DNA from: CALBPI01 sp039821645
GTDB taxonomy: Bacteria; Pseudomonadota; Gammaproteobacteria; Steroidobacterales; Woeseiaceae
Reading direction: 5' to 3'
Assembly: GCA_039821645.1 (NCBI GenBank)
Contig: JBCBNU010000007.1
Location: forward strand, 9,211 to 73,210
Length of the DNA stretch: 64,000 nt
Below are positions 18,072 to 26,817 of the stretch, one piece after another; position 1 is the stretch's first letter; each line of letters starts with the position of its first letter. The position numbers and the translations under genes were made by a program. The notes under the pieces were generated by a model. The model had not been told where the DNA came from. It saw only the letters and a program-made list of their open reading frames with translations, and searched no databases.

Positions 18072-18158
18072 GCCCAGGTGGCGGAATTGGTAGACGCGCA
18101 TGGTTCAGGTCCATGTCTACGAAAGTAGGTGGAGGTTCAAGTCCTCTCCTGGGCACCA
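18072..18158 (+). tRNA. tRNA-Leu (anticodon CAG)
   Basis: An 87-base class II tRNA with encoded CCA. The acceptor stem GCCCAGG pairs with CCTGGGC (18148-18154), followed by A and CCA. The anticodon arm CATGG/CCATG encloses loop TTCAGGT with anticodon CAG at 18106-18108, reading CUG. A long variable arm (TCTAC-GAAA-GTAG) and the T-loop TTCAAGT confirm a leucine tRNA. It is transcribed away from rnr, which starts 107 bases to the left on the other strand. It is the only tRNA I find in the window. Confidence 0.97.
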
Positions 18159-18163
18159 CTCTC

Positions 18164-18184
18164 GACACGTAGATGTGTCATTTT
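18164..18184 (+). terminator. Possible terminator after tRNA-Leu
   Basis: GACAC and GTGTC (18164-18168 and 18175-18179) form a 5-bp stem with a 6-base loop followed by ATTTT, starting six bases after the tRNA CCA. The stem is short, so this may be only a processing or weak termination site. Confidence 0.4.
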
Positions 18185-18226
18185 CACCGCTAGATCGCTC
18201 CGCTGGGCATGCCGCCCCGACACAGC

Positions 18227-18260
18227 GTGGCTGGCACGGCATCAACGCCATGCCAGCCAC
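18227..18260 (-). terminator. Strong stem-loop just after the metalloprotease gene
   Basis: GTGGCTGGCA pairs perfectly with TGCCAGCCAC (10 bp); after one C/A mismatch an inner GGC/GCC pair closes a 6-base loop. It begins seven bases beyond the metalloprotease stop, where a transcript end is expected. No T-run follows on either strand, so it is not a textbook intrinsic terminator; it could stabilise the mRNA 3' end or act bidirectionally between the tRNA and protease genes. Confidence 0.5.
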
Positions 18261-18267
18261 CGTAACG

Positions 18268-20808
18268 TCAATCCGTGCTCAACGCGCGTTCGATCAAAAG
18301 CTTGAGGTGTGCAACGTGTGCACGAGTCGACGCGCTGCCACCGCGATTGCGGGAGATCATACGCTCGATGTTCTGCAGCGCGTAAACCGCAGCGGACTGG
18401 CTCGTGGTGTCGTAGCCGCCGGTCGGTGAGGAGATGGCCGCAAGTCGACGTACGTAATCGATTTGCAGTCCCTGGCGGATCGTGTCCACGTCTCCGCGAA
18501 TGTCGGCTGCAAACACCGCATCGGTCAGGTCTCCGACCATGTCGGCCAACGTGTACTCGTTGCCATACAGCGATGTATCCGTCATGCGCTTCATAGTCGC
18601 CGGATGCAACAGGTGATTAAGCACACTGCCTTGCACCGAAAGCACAGCGTCATGAATTTTCGGATCTTCAGTACCGCTGAAGAAATTGAAGCCGCGACGT
18701 TGCTGCGCAAGATAGCGGAACACCGGCGCTGCTGGATCGACAATACCTGGCGCGAACAGTTGCTCCGACAAAATAGCCATGGCACGACGCTGAGTGTCAG
18801 CATCAACTACGGTGTACGGCGCATCTGACCCCGCTTGGCCGACCATACCGCGGTTCAGCAAGACGCCACCTACGTAGCGCGATACCACTGCGCCACTGCG
18901 AGCCCAGCTCCGAATCAGCGTGCCGAAGGCATCATGTGTTTCCTGCCAGGACTTACCGTCTTCCGGCGGTAGCTCCGCCAACTGAGTGAACCCTTCCACG
19001 ATCAATGCCATTCGATCCGAGGCATAACCCACAGCGTCGTTCGACATATCATAAATATTGACCCGAGGATCGATCGCCTTGCCCGGAGATCGCATGTCAT
19101 CTGCGTCGTTGCCAAAAGCTAACTCCGGCTCGTTGGAGCGCGACAAATGCTGCGCCATCTTCGCCGGATCGCTGAGGTCAGGGTCATAACCGAACTGAAT
19201 CGCCCAATCGTCATAAGGCCCTGGCGCCACCGTGTAGAACAAAGTCTGATCGATGCCGATTGGCGCGAAATTCACCGCTGGGTAATCCATGACTGAACCG
19301 GTGAGCACACCGTTTTCGATCACCTCCGGATCAAACGCCTGCTCTGGAGACAGAAGCTGGGTCGCTTTCATGTTGTGGTTCAAACCCAGCGTGTGGCCGA
19401 TTTCGTGCAGGATCAGGTAGTACATGGAGTCGTGCACGAGCTGCTCGTCGTACTTACCGGTCTCTCCGTGCAGTGCCCGACCCAGCGTGTGCGCGAGGTG
19501 AGTCTCGGCGCGCAGGCCCGCGCCCAGCGAACAGAACGCTTCGGCCGCTGCCAACCCTTCGGGCACACTGAAGTCTTCAACCAGAGTGGATGCGTCACTG
19601 ACGATGTACTTTGCGAATTGGAATCGCCCGAGGAAAGAGTACTCAAGCATGATGTCCGCGCCGATGATCTGGCCTGTACGCGGATTCGTGAAACTTGGGC
19701 CGTAACCACCGAAGGGTGGATTCGGAGATGAAGTCCATCGCAGCACGTTGTAGCGAACGTCACCTGCATCCCACTCCGCGTCATCCGGCTGCACTTTGAC
19801 CTGTACGGCATTGCTGAAGCCGGCTTTCTCGAAACTGTTATTCCACTGCAACGCGGCGTCGCGAATCATGTCGCGATACTCAACCGGTGTGGTGTTCTCG
19901 ATCCACAAGGTGATCGGCTCGACCGGGTCAGAAACCGGTGCGGTTGGATCCTGTTTCACGAGGTGCCAACGATGGATCATGTCTCGATACGGCGTCGCAC
20001 TGAAAGAAGTCAGGTCGGTGACTTGCGTCATGAAATAACCGACTCGCGGGTCGTCCATACGCGGCTCATAACCGTTGTCGGGCATACGCACGAAACTGTG
20101 CATTACCGGAATCTCGACGTGGCGCCGATCTGCGATGGCACCGCCCGTGACTCCGGTCGGTGCCGGGTTCGAATAGACGTAGGTTACTTCGATATCCGTG
20201 TTGTCCGGATAGCTGCGAAGGTTCGAAACGCGTGTCGAACTGTCGGACAAGGAGCCAAGCGAATACGCTTGCGGATTGGCATCCGGGTTTGGCGACGGCT
20301 TGATCTGCAAGAGCGACTCAGAATTGAATAGCTTGTCCGCGTCGATGAGTACACCCTCATCGCCCTCGGCCAGCACTTTTTCGGTCGCCAGAATCGCGTT
20401 ACTTGTGTTCGCGCTACTCGCTCGTGCCAGCGCGTTGTTGGGATCAAAGTAGAACGAGGTATTCGGGATCACGATATCGAGCTTGTCGAAACGCCGTTCA
20501 AAGCTCAGGATCTGCTCGGCCAGATAAGCACCACGGAAGTAGCCGACCTGAACGACACCATCGGATGCCTGCGCGACATGAATCACTTCGTTGCCGATGA
20601 GATCACCGGGCACCAACATCTTCAGTTCGCCAGTTTCCTCGTTGCGGAACAACGTCACCAAGCCATCCATGCGGGTATAGCCTTCGGTGAGTTCCGCAAT
20701 CGTCTTCGGCGCCTCTTCCTCTTCTTTAGCCTTTTCTTCGTCGTCTGCATACGCAGGCGCAAACAGCAGGACGGTGGCGAGCAAACCCAAGATCGTCTTT
20801 TGATTCAT
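18268..20808 (-). CDS. Secreted zinc-dependent metalloprotease (DUF5117/DUF5118-like)
   Basis: The 846-residue protein begins with a signal peptide (about 1-21, cleavage near AYA-DD) and a very acidic/lysine stretch. Its middle holds the extended zinc motif HEIGHTLGLNH (H468, E469, H472, H478), the metzincin pattern HExxHxxGxxH, followed by a SVMDYPAVNFAP Met-turn-like segment. Size, signal peptide and motif context resemble the DUF5117/DUF5118 zinc-dependent metalloproteases found in marine gammaproteobacteria and Bacteroidetes. It probably acts in the periplasm or outside the cell; the substrate is unknown. It is a single gene with its own stem-loop downstream; the SCP2-like gene precedes it on the same strand. 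Confidence 0.88.
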   Translation of the reverse strand: MNQKTILGLLATVLLFAPAYADDEEKAKEEEEAPKTIAELTEGYTRMDGLVTLFRNEETGELKMLVPGDLIGNEVIHVAQASDGVVQVGYFRGAYLAEQILSFERRFDKLDIVIPNTSFYFDPNNALARASSANTSNAILATEKVLAEGDEGVLIDADKLFNSESLLQIKPSPNPDANPQAYSLGSLSDSSTRVSNLRSYPDNTDIEVTYVYSNPAPTGVTGGAIADRRHVEIPVMHSFVRMPDNGYEPRMDDPRVGYFMTQVTDLTSFSATPYRDMIHRWHLVKQDPTAPVSDPVEPITLWIENTTPVEYRDMIRDAALQWNNSFEKAGFSNAVQVKVQPDDAEWDAGDVRYNVLRWTSSPNPPFGGYGPSFTNPRTGQIIGADIMLEYSFLGRFQFAKYIVSDASTLVEDFSVPEGLAAAEAFCSLGAGLRAETHLAHTLGRALHGETGKYDEQLVHDSMYYLILHEIGHTLGLNHNMKATQLLSPEQAFDPEVIENGVLTGSVMDYPAVNFAPIGIDQTLFYTVAPGPYDDWAIQFGYDPDLSDPAKMAQHLSRSNEPELAFGNDADDMRSPGKAIDPRVNIYDMSNDAVGYASDRMALIVEGFTQLAELPPEDGKSWQETHDAFGTLIRSWARSGAVVSRYVGGVLLNRGMVGQAGSDAPYTVVDADTQRRAMAILSEQLFAPGIVDPAAPVFRYLAQQRRGFNFFSGTEDPKIHDAVLSVQGSVLNHLLHPATMKRMTDTSLYGNEYTLADMVGDLTDAVFAADIRGDVDTIRQGLQIDYVRRLAAISSPTGGYDTTSQSAAVYALQNIERMISRNRGGSASTRAHVAHLKLLIERALSTD

Positions 20809-20839
20809 CGTGATTCCTTTAATGCGGCTGGTCTTGAAA

Positions 20840-21163
20840 TCAGCCGTCTTTCAGTTTTGAGCCCTTGAACAGCTGGCTCACTTTCTGGGCGAACATCAAG
20901 TCACCCTCAACTTTCAACTTGCCGGTCATGAACGCCGTCATGCCATCCAGTGTTCCGGACATCAGACTTACGAAGTCGTCATCGGCCATCGTGATTGCAA
21001 CCTTGGGCGATTCGCTGGTACCCGGCGTCACAGTTGCCGCACCGTCCTTAATGTGGACATAACGCGGTTCCGAGGTGTTGAACTGGATGACCGCATCCAG
21101 ACCGGCGGCGGCGTCGGCGTTCAACGCGCCCGGCAGGCGGTCAAACAAATCGTTGATATTCAT
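20840..21163 (-). CDS. SCP2 sterol-binding-domain protein
   Basis: A 107-residue protein made of a single SCP2-like domain: INDLFDRLPGAL, then VIQFNTSEPRYVHIKDG, a VAITMADDDFVSLMSGTLDG segment and the typical AFMTGKLKVEGDLMFAQK end. Such domains bind lipids or acyl-CoA and occur in small stand-alone proteins. The ATG at 21163 with GGGGAAG upstream fits the domain start; an upstream ATG would add 27 unrelated residues. It ends 31 bases before the metalloprotease start and may be co-transcribed. The ligand is unknown. Confidence 0.88.
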   Translation of the reverse strand: MNINDLFDRLPGALNADAAAGLDAVIQFNTSEPRYVHIKDGAATVTPGTSESPKVAITMADDDFVSLMSGTLDGMTAFMTGKLKVEGDLMFAQKVSQLFKGSKLKDG

Positions 21164-21289
21164 GGCTTCCCCCACTTTGAAACCCCGGAAGAGTAACGCA
21201 GCAAAAGCAAATTGTCTTTGCCATGCCAGTGTGAGGTAGATCACAGAGACCGACGCTGACCGGAATTACTCTCTAGTTTGGAGGACTGA

Positions 21290-22240
21290 ATGCCAGCACT
21301 ACCCCCTTTTTCCCCGCTTGCGGTGACACTCGCGCTGTCCGCGCTGGTGTTCCTCACGAGTTGGTCTGCTACGGCGCTCCGACGATGGCTACGCTTTCGC
21401 CGACGCCGGCACCTGCCCGCGCAGGCGGGCGCTGCCGCGCTAGCGTTCGGCGCCACACTAGCAGGCGAGCGCCGTGCCGCTATGCAAACTACTCTGGTCG
21501 CAGTCTGCGGCGCACTGACGGCGCTATTCACGTCACCCGCGCCAGAATTCGTGCAGATCGAAAGTGTCGACAGTCTTAGTGCCGTGGGCCTATGCATCTT
21601 GGTCTCCGCGTGCTTAACCATCGTACTTCGCCGTTGGCCGCGAGAACGCAAAGCGGCTAGTGACGTCCTGGCAAGGCATTCGACAGGTGCCAGACTCGAA
21701 ACCATACGACTGCCTTCACAGCGAATATTCCATGATGTGATCCCCGGCGCGGGTGGCAGCATTGCGCACGTTTTGACGGCAGCGTCGGGAATCTATGCGG
21801 TGTTCACACTAGCCGATCGTTTCGACGGCACCGGCGCATTTCTCCGAGATCGCAACACGCTCGCACTACCGGCGTCACGCGCAGCCATTAACCTGCATGA
21901 GATCCGCTCGCGGACCGCCCAGTTGCAGCACTGGCTACAAGCGGAAAGCGGCGTCGCCTCTCGCGTCCGCACGGTACTCGTGGTGCGCGCTTGGCAATCC
22001 GCGACCGTTGGGCCGAACGACATGTTGATTGTGACACCCCGTGACGCGGTGATGCTGAAAGGCTGGAAAGATCCGTCCACTGCACTGATGGATGATGAAT
22101 TAGACAAGATTCAACAGGTGCTTGAACAAGCGCGGGTCCCCCACTTTACGCACTGGGCCGCTTATCGGCGCGATGCCACGGTCAGAACTCTGCCGCGTCA
22201 GGAAGTCTCCAGCGGCTCGGCCACAGAAGCAAACGCCTGA
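21290..22240 (+). CDS. Membrane protein with degenerate NERD-like domain
   Basis: The 316-residue protein has hydrophobic segments near 8-28, 65-82 and 97-114, then a soluble C-terminal half (about 140-245) with the rhythm of a NERD (nuclease-related) domain: HDVIPGAGGS, IAHVLTAASGIYAV, then NLHEIRSRTAQLQHWL and VRTVLVVRAW. The nuclease acid of the IDH motif is alanine (IAHV, 158-161) and the lysine strand is not evident, so catalysis is unlikely. The ATG has TTGGAGG six bases upstream. Its last 43 bases overlap the opposite-strand patatin gene. Function is unknown. Confidence 0.6.
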   Translation: MPALPPFSPLAVTLALSALVFLTSWSATALRRWLRFRRRRHLPAQAGAAALAFGATLAGERRAAMQTTLVAVCGALTALFTSPAPEFVQIESVDSLSAVGLCILVSACLTIVLRRWPRERKAASDVLARHSTGARLETIRLPSQRIFHDVIPGAGGSIAHVLTAASGIYAVFTLADRFDGTGAFLRDRNTLALPASRAAINLHEIRSRTAQLQHWLQAESGVASRVRTVLVVRAWQSATVGPNDMLIVTPRDAVMLKGWKDPSTALMDDELDKIQQVLEQARVPHFTHWAAYRRDATVRTLPRQEVSSGSATEANA

Positions 22241-23274
22241 CGCTGCAAGAGCGATTCGAATGCATCGCCGAGACGCTGAGTCTCCGCGACGACACGTTTC
22301 CACACAGTAATTCGTGTTGACGCATCCATACTTTTAAAGTCATCACGATCCGGAATCTTCTCGCCCGGTAGACCGGCGACAAACTCTGCGGAGGGTGCAA
22401 CCAACAAGACGCGGTCCACGTGTTCTCTCTTGGGTCGTCGATGCAAGCCCTTGTCGAACCATCCCGGGGTCAAATCCGGATAGAAGTGCGGATAGAGGGT
22501 CAAGCCCGCTTCGTGCGACACCGGCAAATCAAAATGGTAGTCGATGATCCCGCCATCGCGGTATACCCCCGGATTGCCGCCGGCGAGATTCCTGACGCCA
22601 TTCAGCACTAAGGGAATAGCACTGGAGGCGAGAATCGAATCAATCAGGTTGTCTTCTGCGAGATCCAGGCGCTGCATCGGAAAATCCGAGGCCTGATGAA
22701 ATGGTCCATCTGCTCGCGGATCCGACACTAGCGCGCGCGTGAAAAAGCGACGCAGATGCCGACGGTTGACGCGGTTCGCGACCATCGCCGCAGTCAAACC
22801 CAAAAGCAGTGGCACCGTTCGTTCACTGGCGGTGAGACCATGCGCCTGCGCAGTCATGATGTGCAAATGGAAACGTTCGCTATTGACCGCGTTGGCGATA
22901 CCGCCGTCACCCAACATCGTTGAGACCATCTGCCGTCCTACTCTCGTGATCTCGTCAGTATCCGGCTTTGCGCTGTAAGTCTGCTCGATGTAGCCGCGTT
23001 CGAAACGGGTTAGCGCTGCCAGCGGATCGGGCTGGGTGTAGCAGGCAAATCGCCAGGTACCAATCGATGAGCCCAACAGATGAACGCCCGGCCTTAGATT
23101 TGGCAGGATCGAACGGATAATGGCGTGGTCGAGTCCGACAAGACTCAACCACTTCGCACCGCCCGATGCGCCGACCATGATTCGGATATCTTCCGGCTGC
23201 AGACCGTTGTTTTCGAGATGCTCGAGTGCGCCCGGTCCGGCGCGAACCGCGAGCACGTTATCGGTCAGCGACAT
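22198..23274 (-). CDS. Patatin-like phospholipase family protein
   Basis: The 358-residue protein has the patatin catalytic dyad: nucleophile S70 in GSSIG (68-72) and D240 in DGG (240-242), plus the oxyanion-type GASGGAKW stretch (35-42) and an ASSAIP segment (217-221). It has no signal peptide or membrane helix. It probably hydrolyses acyl esters of phospholipids or related lipids in the cytoplasm or at the membrane. It starts four bases after the purA stop, so it is likely the last gene of that operon, and it overlaps the convergent NERD-like gene by 43 bases. Confidence 0.8.
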   Translation of the reverse strand: MSLTDNVLAVRAGPGALEHLENNGLQPEDIRIMVGASGGAKWLSLVGLDHAIIRSILPNLRPGVHLLGSSIGTWRFACYTQPDPLAALTRFERGYIEQTYSAKPDTDEITRVGRQMVSTMLGDGGIANAVNSERFHLHIMTAQAHGLTASERTVPLLLGLTAAMVANRVNRRHLRRFFTRALVSDPRADGPFHQASDFPMQRLDLAEDNLIDSILASSAIPLVLNGVRNLAGGNPGVYRDGGIIDYHFDLPVSHEAGLTLYPHFYPDLTPGWFDKGLHRRPKREHVDRVLLVAPSAEFVAGLPGEKIPDRDDFKSMDASTRITVWKRVVAETQRLGDAFESLLQRQAFASVAEPLETS

Positions 23275-23278
23275 GTGC

Positions 23279-24574
23279 TCAACCGTTTATGGGATCGCGG
23301 CGAATGATCGTTTGTTCACGACCGGGGCCGGTCGAAATGATATCGATCGGTGTCTCCACAATCGCTTCGATTCGCGCGATGTAGTCGCGCGCAGCATTCG
23401 GCAGCTCATCGATATCGGTCACGCCAACGGTACTCTGTTGCCAGCCAGGCATATCTTCGTAGATTGGCTCTGCCTCGGCATAGCGGTCAACGATCACCGG
23501 CGGCGTGGAAATTTCCTCGCCGTCGATGTGATAGCCCACACAAATGCGTATCGTCTCAAGCTCATCCAGCACATCCAGCTTGGTCATGCACAGACCTGAC
23601 ACCCCGTTGTTGATGATACTGCGTCGCAACGCGACAGCATCGAACCAACCGCAACGTCGCGGCCGGCCTGTGGTCGCACCGAACTCAGCACCGACCCGTG
23701 CGAGGTGTGCACCATCATCGTCATGCAATTCCGTGGGAAACGGGCCGGCACCGACGCGTGTGGTGTAGGCCTTTACGATGCCGAGCACATAGTCGATGCG
23801 ATCCGGGCCGATACCGGTCCCGGTGCACGCCCCTGCCGACACGGTATTGCTCGAGGTAACAAACGGGAACGTCCCGTGATCAATGTCGAGTAGCGTCCCC
23901 TGCGCTCCCTCAAACAACACGCTGTCCCCTGCCTCACCGAGATCATGCAAGATCGCGGTGACATCGGCGACCAAAGGCGCGATCCGTTCGGCTTGGGCCA
24001 TGGCGTCATCAAGCGACTCGTTGAAGTCGACAACAGGCGCTTTGAAATAATGCTTCAGCACAAAATTATGGTAGTCGAGGATTTCACCGAGCCGGGCTGC
24101 GAATTTCTCCCGCAGAAACAGATCGGAGACGCGTAGCGCGCGACGGGCCACTTTGTCCTCGTAGGCGGGCCCGATGCCGCGCCCGGTGGTGCCAATCGCT
24201 GCCGAACCGCGCGCCTTCTCCCGAGCCTGATCAAGTGCGACATGGCAAGGAAGAATCAACGGACATGCCGGCGAAATCTTCAACCGGTCAAACACGGGGA
24301 CGCCATTGGCGACGAGCCCATCCATTTCTTTCAACAGGGCCTCGAGTGACAACACAACACCATTACCGATCAGGCATTGCACGTTGTCGCGCAGCACACC
24401 CGAGGGGATCAGGTGGAGGACCGTCTTCTGCCCGTCAATAACAAGCGTGTGGCCGGCATTGTGCCCGCCCTGAAAACGCGCGACCGCGCTGACGCGATCG
24501 GTCAACAGATCAACGATCTTGCCTTTGCCTTCGTCACCCCACTGTGTGCCGACGACAACTACATTCTTGCCCAT
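23279..24574 (-). CDS. purA: Adenylosuccinate synthetase
   Basis: PurA condenses IMP and aspartate to adenylosuccinate using GTP. The 431-residue protein has QWGDEGKGKI (11-20), GHNAGHT, the IGTTGRGIGPAYEDK signature and the C-terminal GVTDIDELPNAARDYI stretch. Length is typical. It follows the DUF2065 gene at the end of the hflX-hflK-hflC series. In many gammaproteobacteria hisZ lies between DUF2065 and purA; here it is absent, with only 18 bases between the genes. Confidence 0.98.
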   Translation of the reverse strand: MGKNVVVVGTQWGDEGKGKIVDLLTDRVSAVARFQGGHNAGHTLVIDGQKTVLHLIPSGVLRDNVQCLIGNGVVLSLEALLKEMDGLVANGVPVFDRLKISPACPLILPCHVALDQAREKARGSAAIGTTGRGIGPAYEDKVARRALRVSDLFLREKFAARLGEILDYHNFVLKHYFKAPVVDFNESLDDAMAQAERIAPLVADVTAILHDLGEAGDSVLFEGAQGTLLDIDHGTFPFVTSSNTVSAGACTGTGIGPDRIDYVLGIVKAYTTRVGAGPFPTELHDDDGAHLARVGAEFGATTGRPRRCGWFDAVALRRSIINNGVSGLCMTKLDVLDELETIRICVGYHIDGEEISTPPVIVDRYAEAEPIYEDMPGWQQSTVGVTDIDELPNAARDYIARIEAIVETPIDIISTGPGREQTIIRRDPING

Positions 24575-24592
24575 GGTGGTATTTCCAGAGAG

Positions 24593-24787
24593 TCAGACGT
24601 TGGTGATCATCAGGAGGAGCATCGCACCGACCGCCATCACAATACCACCGACAGTGCGGATAACGTTATCTGGCATGCTGGCAATTCTGGCAATCGCTCG
24701 ACGCCAGGCGCGTGGTGCCGCGAACGGCGCCATGCCCTCGAAGACCATCATCAATGCCAGGCCCGTCAGCAGTAGCTGCCAGCGCAT
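24593..24787 (-). CDS. DUF2065 (YjeT-like) small membrane protein
   Basis: A 64-residue protein with two predicted membrane helices (about 5-25 and 43-62) joined by a basic loop containing PRAWRRAIARIASMPDNVIRT. Sequence and position between hflC and purA match the DUF2065/YjeT family. The function of the family is unknown. It starts 18 bases after the hflC stop and is probably co-transcribed with hflKC. Confidence 0.88.
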   Translation of the reverse strand: MRWQLLLTGLALMMVFEGMAPFAAPRAWRRAIARIASMPDNVIRTVGGIVMAVGAMLLLMITNV

Positions 24788-24805
24788 GCGCCGTCTCCGG
24801 GCCAG

Positions 24806-25675
24806 TCAGTTTGCTTCGCGATTATTCAGGTAGCGGAAGAAATCGCTGTCGGGGTCGAGCACCAGAAGATCATTCGCCTGGCCCAACGAATTCCGGTACG
24901 CCTCCAGACTCCGGTAAAAAGAGTAGAACTCGCGATCCGCGTTGTACGCCTGCGCATAGATTGCCGCAGCCTGCGCATCGCCTTCACCACGAGTGGTCTG
25001 GGCATCGCGATAGGCTTCCGAGCGAATTACCGTACTTTGGCGATCCGCCGTAGCACGAATCTCCACAGCCTCTTCGTTACCTTCGGCGCGCAACTGCTGG
25101 GCGATCCTCAATCGCTCTTCACGCATCCGGTTATAAACTGACTCCGAGACTCGATCGGAGAATTCCACGCGTTTGACACGCACATCGATCAGTGTGATGC
25201 CGAGCTCATCGGCGAGTGCCGATGCGTCAGCCATCATGTCGCGCATGAGCTCGTTACGCTCCAAAGAAATCACTTCCTGCATCGTGCGCTTGGCAAACTC
25301 GGTACGGATCGCCGCCTTGATGATCTGCAACAACTGTTGGCGGACGACCAACTCAGAACCTCGCGCAGAGACATAATAGGTTTCTGGGTCGCTGATTCGA
25401 TACTTCAGGAAAAAGTCAACCGAGGCCGGTTTTTTCTCTGTGGTGAGAATGTCCTCAGGCGATGGTGTGATCGTCAACACCTGATTCGAGAACTTGAGCA
25501 CCTCATTATAAACCGGAATCTTGAAGTGCAAGCCGGGCTCATAATCGGCGCCCACAATCTCACCGAAGCGGAGTTTCAACGCGTGTTCGCGCTCATCCAC
25601 CGTGAATGCGCTCAGTCCCAGCCCGACAAGAGCTAGTCCAAGGACCACAAGTACTACCGAAATTGAGGTTTTCAT
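24806..25675 (-). CDS. hflC: HflC, membrane modulator of FtsH protease
   Basis: HflC and HflK form a large periplasmic cage around FtsH in the inner membrane and modulate proteolysis. The 289-residue protein has an N-terminal membrane anchor (about 5-25) with a short cytoplasmic end, an SPFH/PHB domain, a helical region rich in Glu/Arg (about 165-235) and a C-terminal FYSFYRSLEAYRNSL segment. Its ATG overlaps the hflK stop (ATGA). Confidence 0.96.
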   Translation of the reverse strand: MKTSISVVLVVLGLALVGLGLSAFTVDEREHALKLRFGEIVGADYEPGLHFKIPVYNEVLKFSNQVLTITPSPEDILTTEKKPASVDFFLKYRISDPETYYVSARGSELVVRQQLLQIIKAAIRTEFAKRTMQEVISLERNELMRDMMADASALADELGITLIDVRVKRVEFSDRVSESVYNRMREERLRIAQQLRAEGNEEAVEIRATADRQSTVIRSEAYRDAQTTRGEGDAQAAAIYAQAYNADREFYSFYRSLEAYRNSLGQANDLLVLDPDSDFFRYLNNREAN

Positions 25676-26799
25676 TGGCGAGTCCTCCGCGCACGTGTCC
25701 GCTCAGTATTGGTATTGGCACCACCTCCTGGCGAAGCCATGGGCTCCGGACGTGCCAGCCCGTTCGTCGCGGAGCGTGGCGACCTTTGGGCGTTCTCCAT
25801 CAGCTTGTCAACCGGCAGATACAGCAGGTTACCCTCACCATTGGTGTCCAGGAACACCTTATTGGAATTGGAGAACACATACTCGATCGCATCGATGTAA
25901 AGACGCTCACGCGTGACTTCAGGTGCCGCCTGATACTCCTTCAAGAGGGCGGTGAAACGCGAAGCGTCACCTGCCGCGTCGTTGATCACACGCTGACGAT
26001 AAGCTTCGGCGGCTTCTTTTTGCCGTGCGGCCTCACCGCGCGCCGCAGGTATCACTTCGTTGGCGTAGGTCTCAGCTGACAACTTGGACTGCTCCTTGTC
26101 CTCGCGTGCTTTCACCGCATCCTGAACCGCATCCTGAACAGGTCTTGGAAAGTCTACCTTCTGCAGGTTGATCGCGGTGATCTCGATACCGGCTTTGTAT
26201 TCGTCGAGTGCACTCTGGATCAACACCTTCGTCTGATCCGCGACCTGCGCCCGATTGTCCAGCAGGGTGAAATCCGCCGGGTGGGCGCCAACCGCTTCAC
26301 GAATCGCGCTCTCGCTGACGTCCTGCAGCGTCTCCTCAGGATCACGCACGTTAAAGGCGTAGTCAGACGGAATCGTGCGACGGAACTGCACCGCAAGGTT
26401 GATCACTACGAAGTTTTCGTCCGCGGTCAACATCTGGATTTCCTGCTCGAATCGATCGATCAACGACACGTTGACCTTCTCGACGCGCTCGATCGGGTAA
26501 GGCAGATGCCAATGCAGTCCGGGGTTCGTGGTTTCGGTGTATTGGCCGAAGCGCAGCTCCAAGCCGCGCTCCGCCTGATCGACACGGTAGAAGCCGGTCG
26601 CTAACCAGAATACCAACGCCACCACCACGATGCCGATCAAACCGGCGGCGGATCCATCATCGTCGCCCTTGCCACCAAACGCCGCAGTAATCTTGCGCTG
26701 GAAGTTACCGATCATCTTGTCCAGATCATTCGGTGCCTTTCGCCGGCGGTTGTTGTTACCCCATGGGTCCTGGCCATTGCCAGATTCGTTCCAAGCCAT
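25672..26799 (-). CDS. hflK: HflK, membrane modulator of FtsH protease
   Basis: HflK is the partner of HflC in the SPFH complex around FtsH. The 375-residue protein has a Gly/Asn/Arg-rich cytoplasmic start (MAWNESGNGQDPWG), a membrane helix (about 50-70), the PHB domain with VDQAERGLELRFG, a helical charged region, and a Pro/Asn-rich low-complexity tail with basic residues. It lies between hflX and hflC with a 4-base overlap to hflC. Confidence 0.96.
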   Translation of the reverse strand: MAWNESGNGQDPWGNNNRRRKAPNDLDKMIGNFQRKITAAFGGKGDDDGSAAGLIGIVVVALVFWLATGFYRVDQAERGLELRFGQYTETTNPGLHWHLPYPIERVEKVNVSLIDRFEQEIQMLTADENFVVINLAVQFRRTIPSDYAFNVRDPEETLQDVSESAIREAVGAHPADFTLLDNRAQVADQTKVLIQSALDEYKAGIEITAINLQKVDFPRPVQDAVQDAVKAREDKEQSKLSAETYANEVIPAARGEAARQKEAAEAYRQRVINDAAGDASRFTALLKEYQAAPEVTRERLYIDAIEYVFSNSNKVFLDTNGEGNLLYLPVDKLMENAQRSPRSATNGLARPEPMASPGGGANTNTERTRARRTRQ

Positions 26800-26817
26800 A
26801 TCGTTACCCGTTCAAAT

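Noticed and set aside
17965..18168. Open frame of 67 codons on the minus strand upstream of rnr
   Set aside because: It runs through the whole tRNA-Leu gene in antisense, and its sequence has no recognisable features, so it is chance.
21290..23274. NERD-like protein and patatin as a defence system (CBASS-like)
   Set aside because: No nucleotidyltransferase, sensor or other defence gene is near, the two genes are convergent, and patatin adjoins purA in a housekeeping operon.
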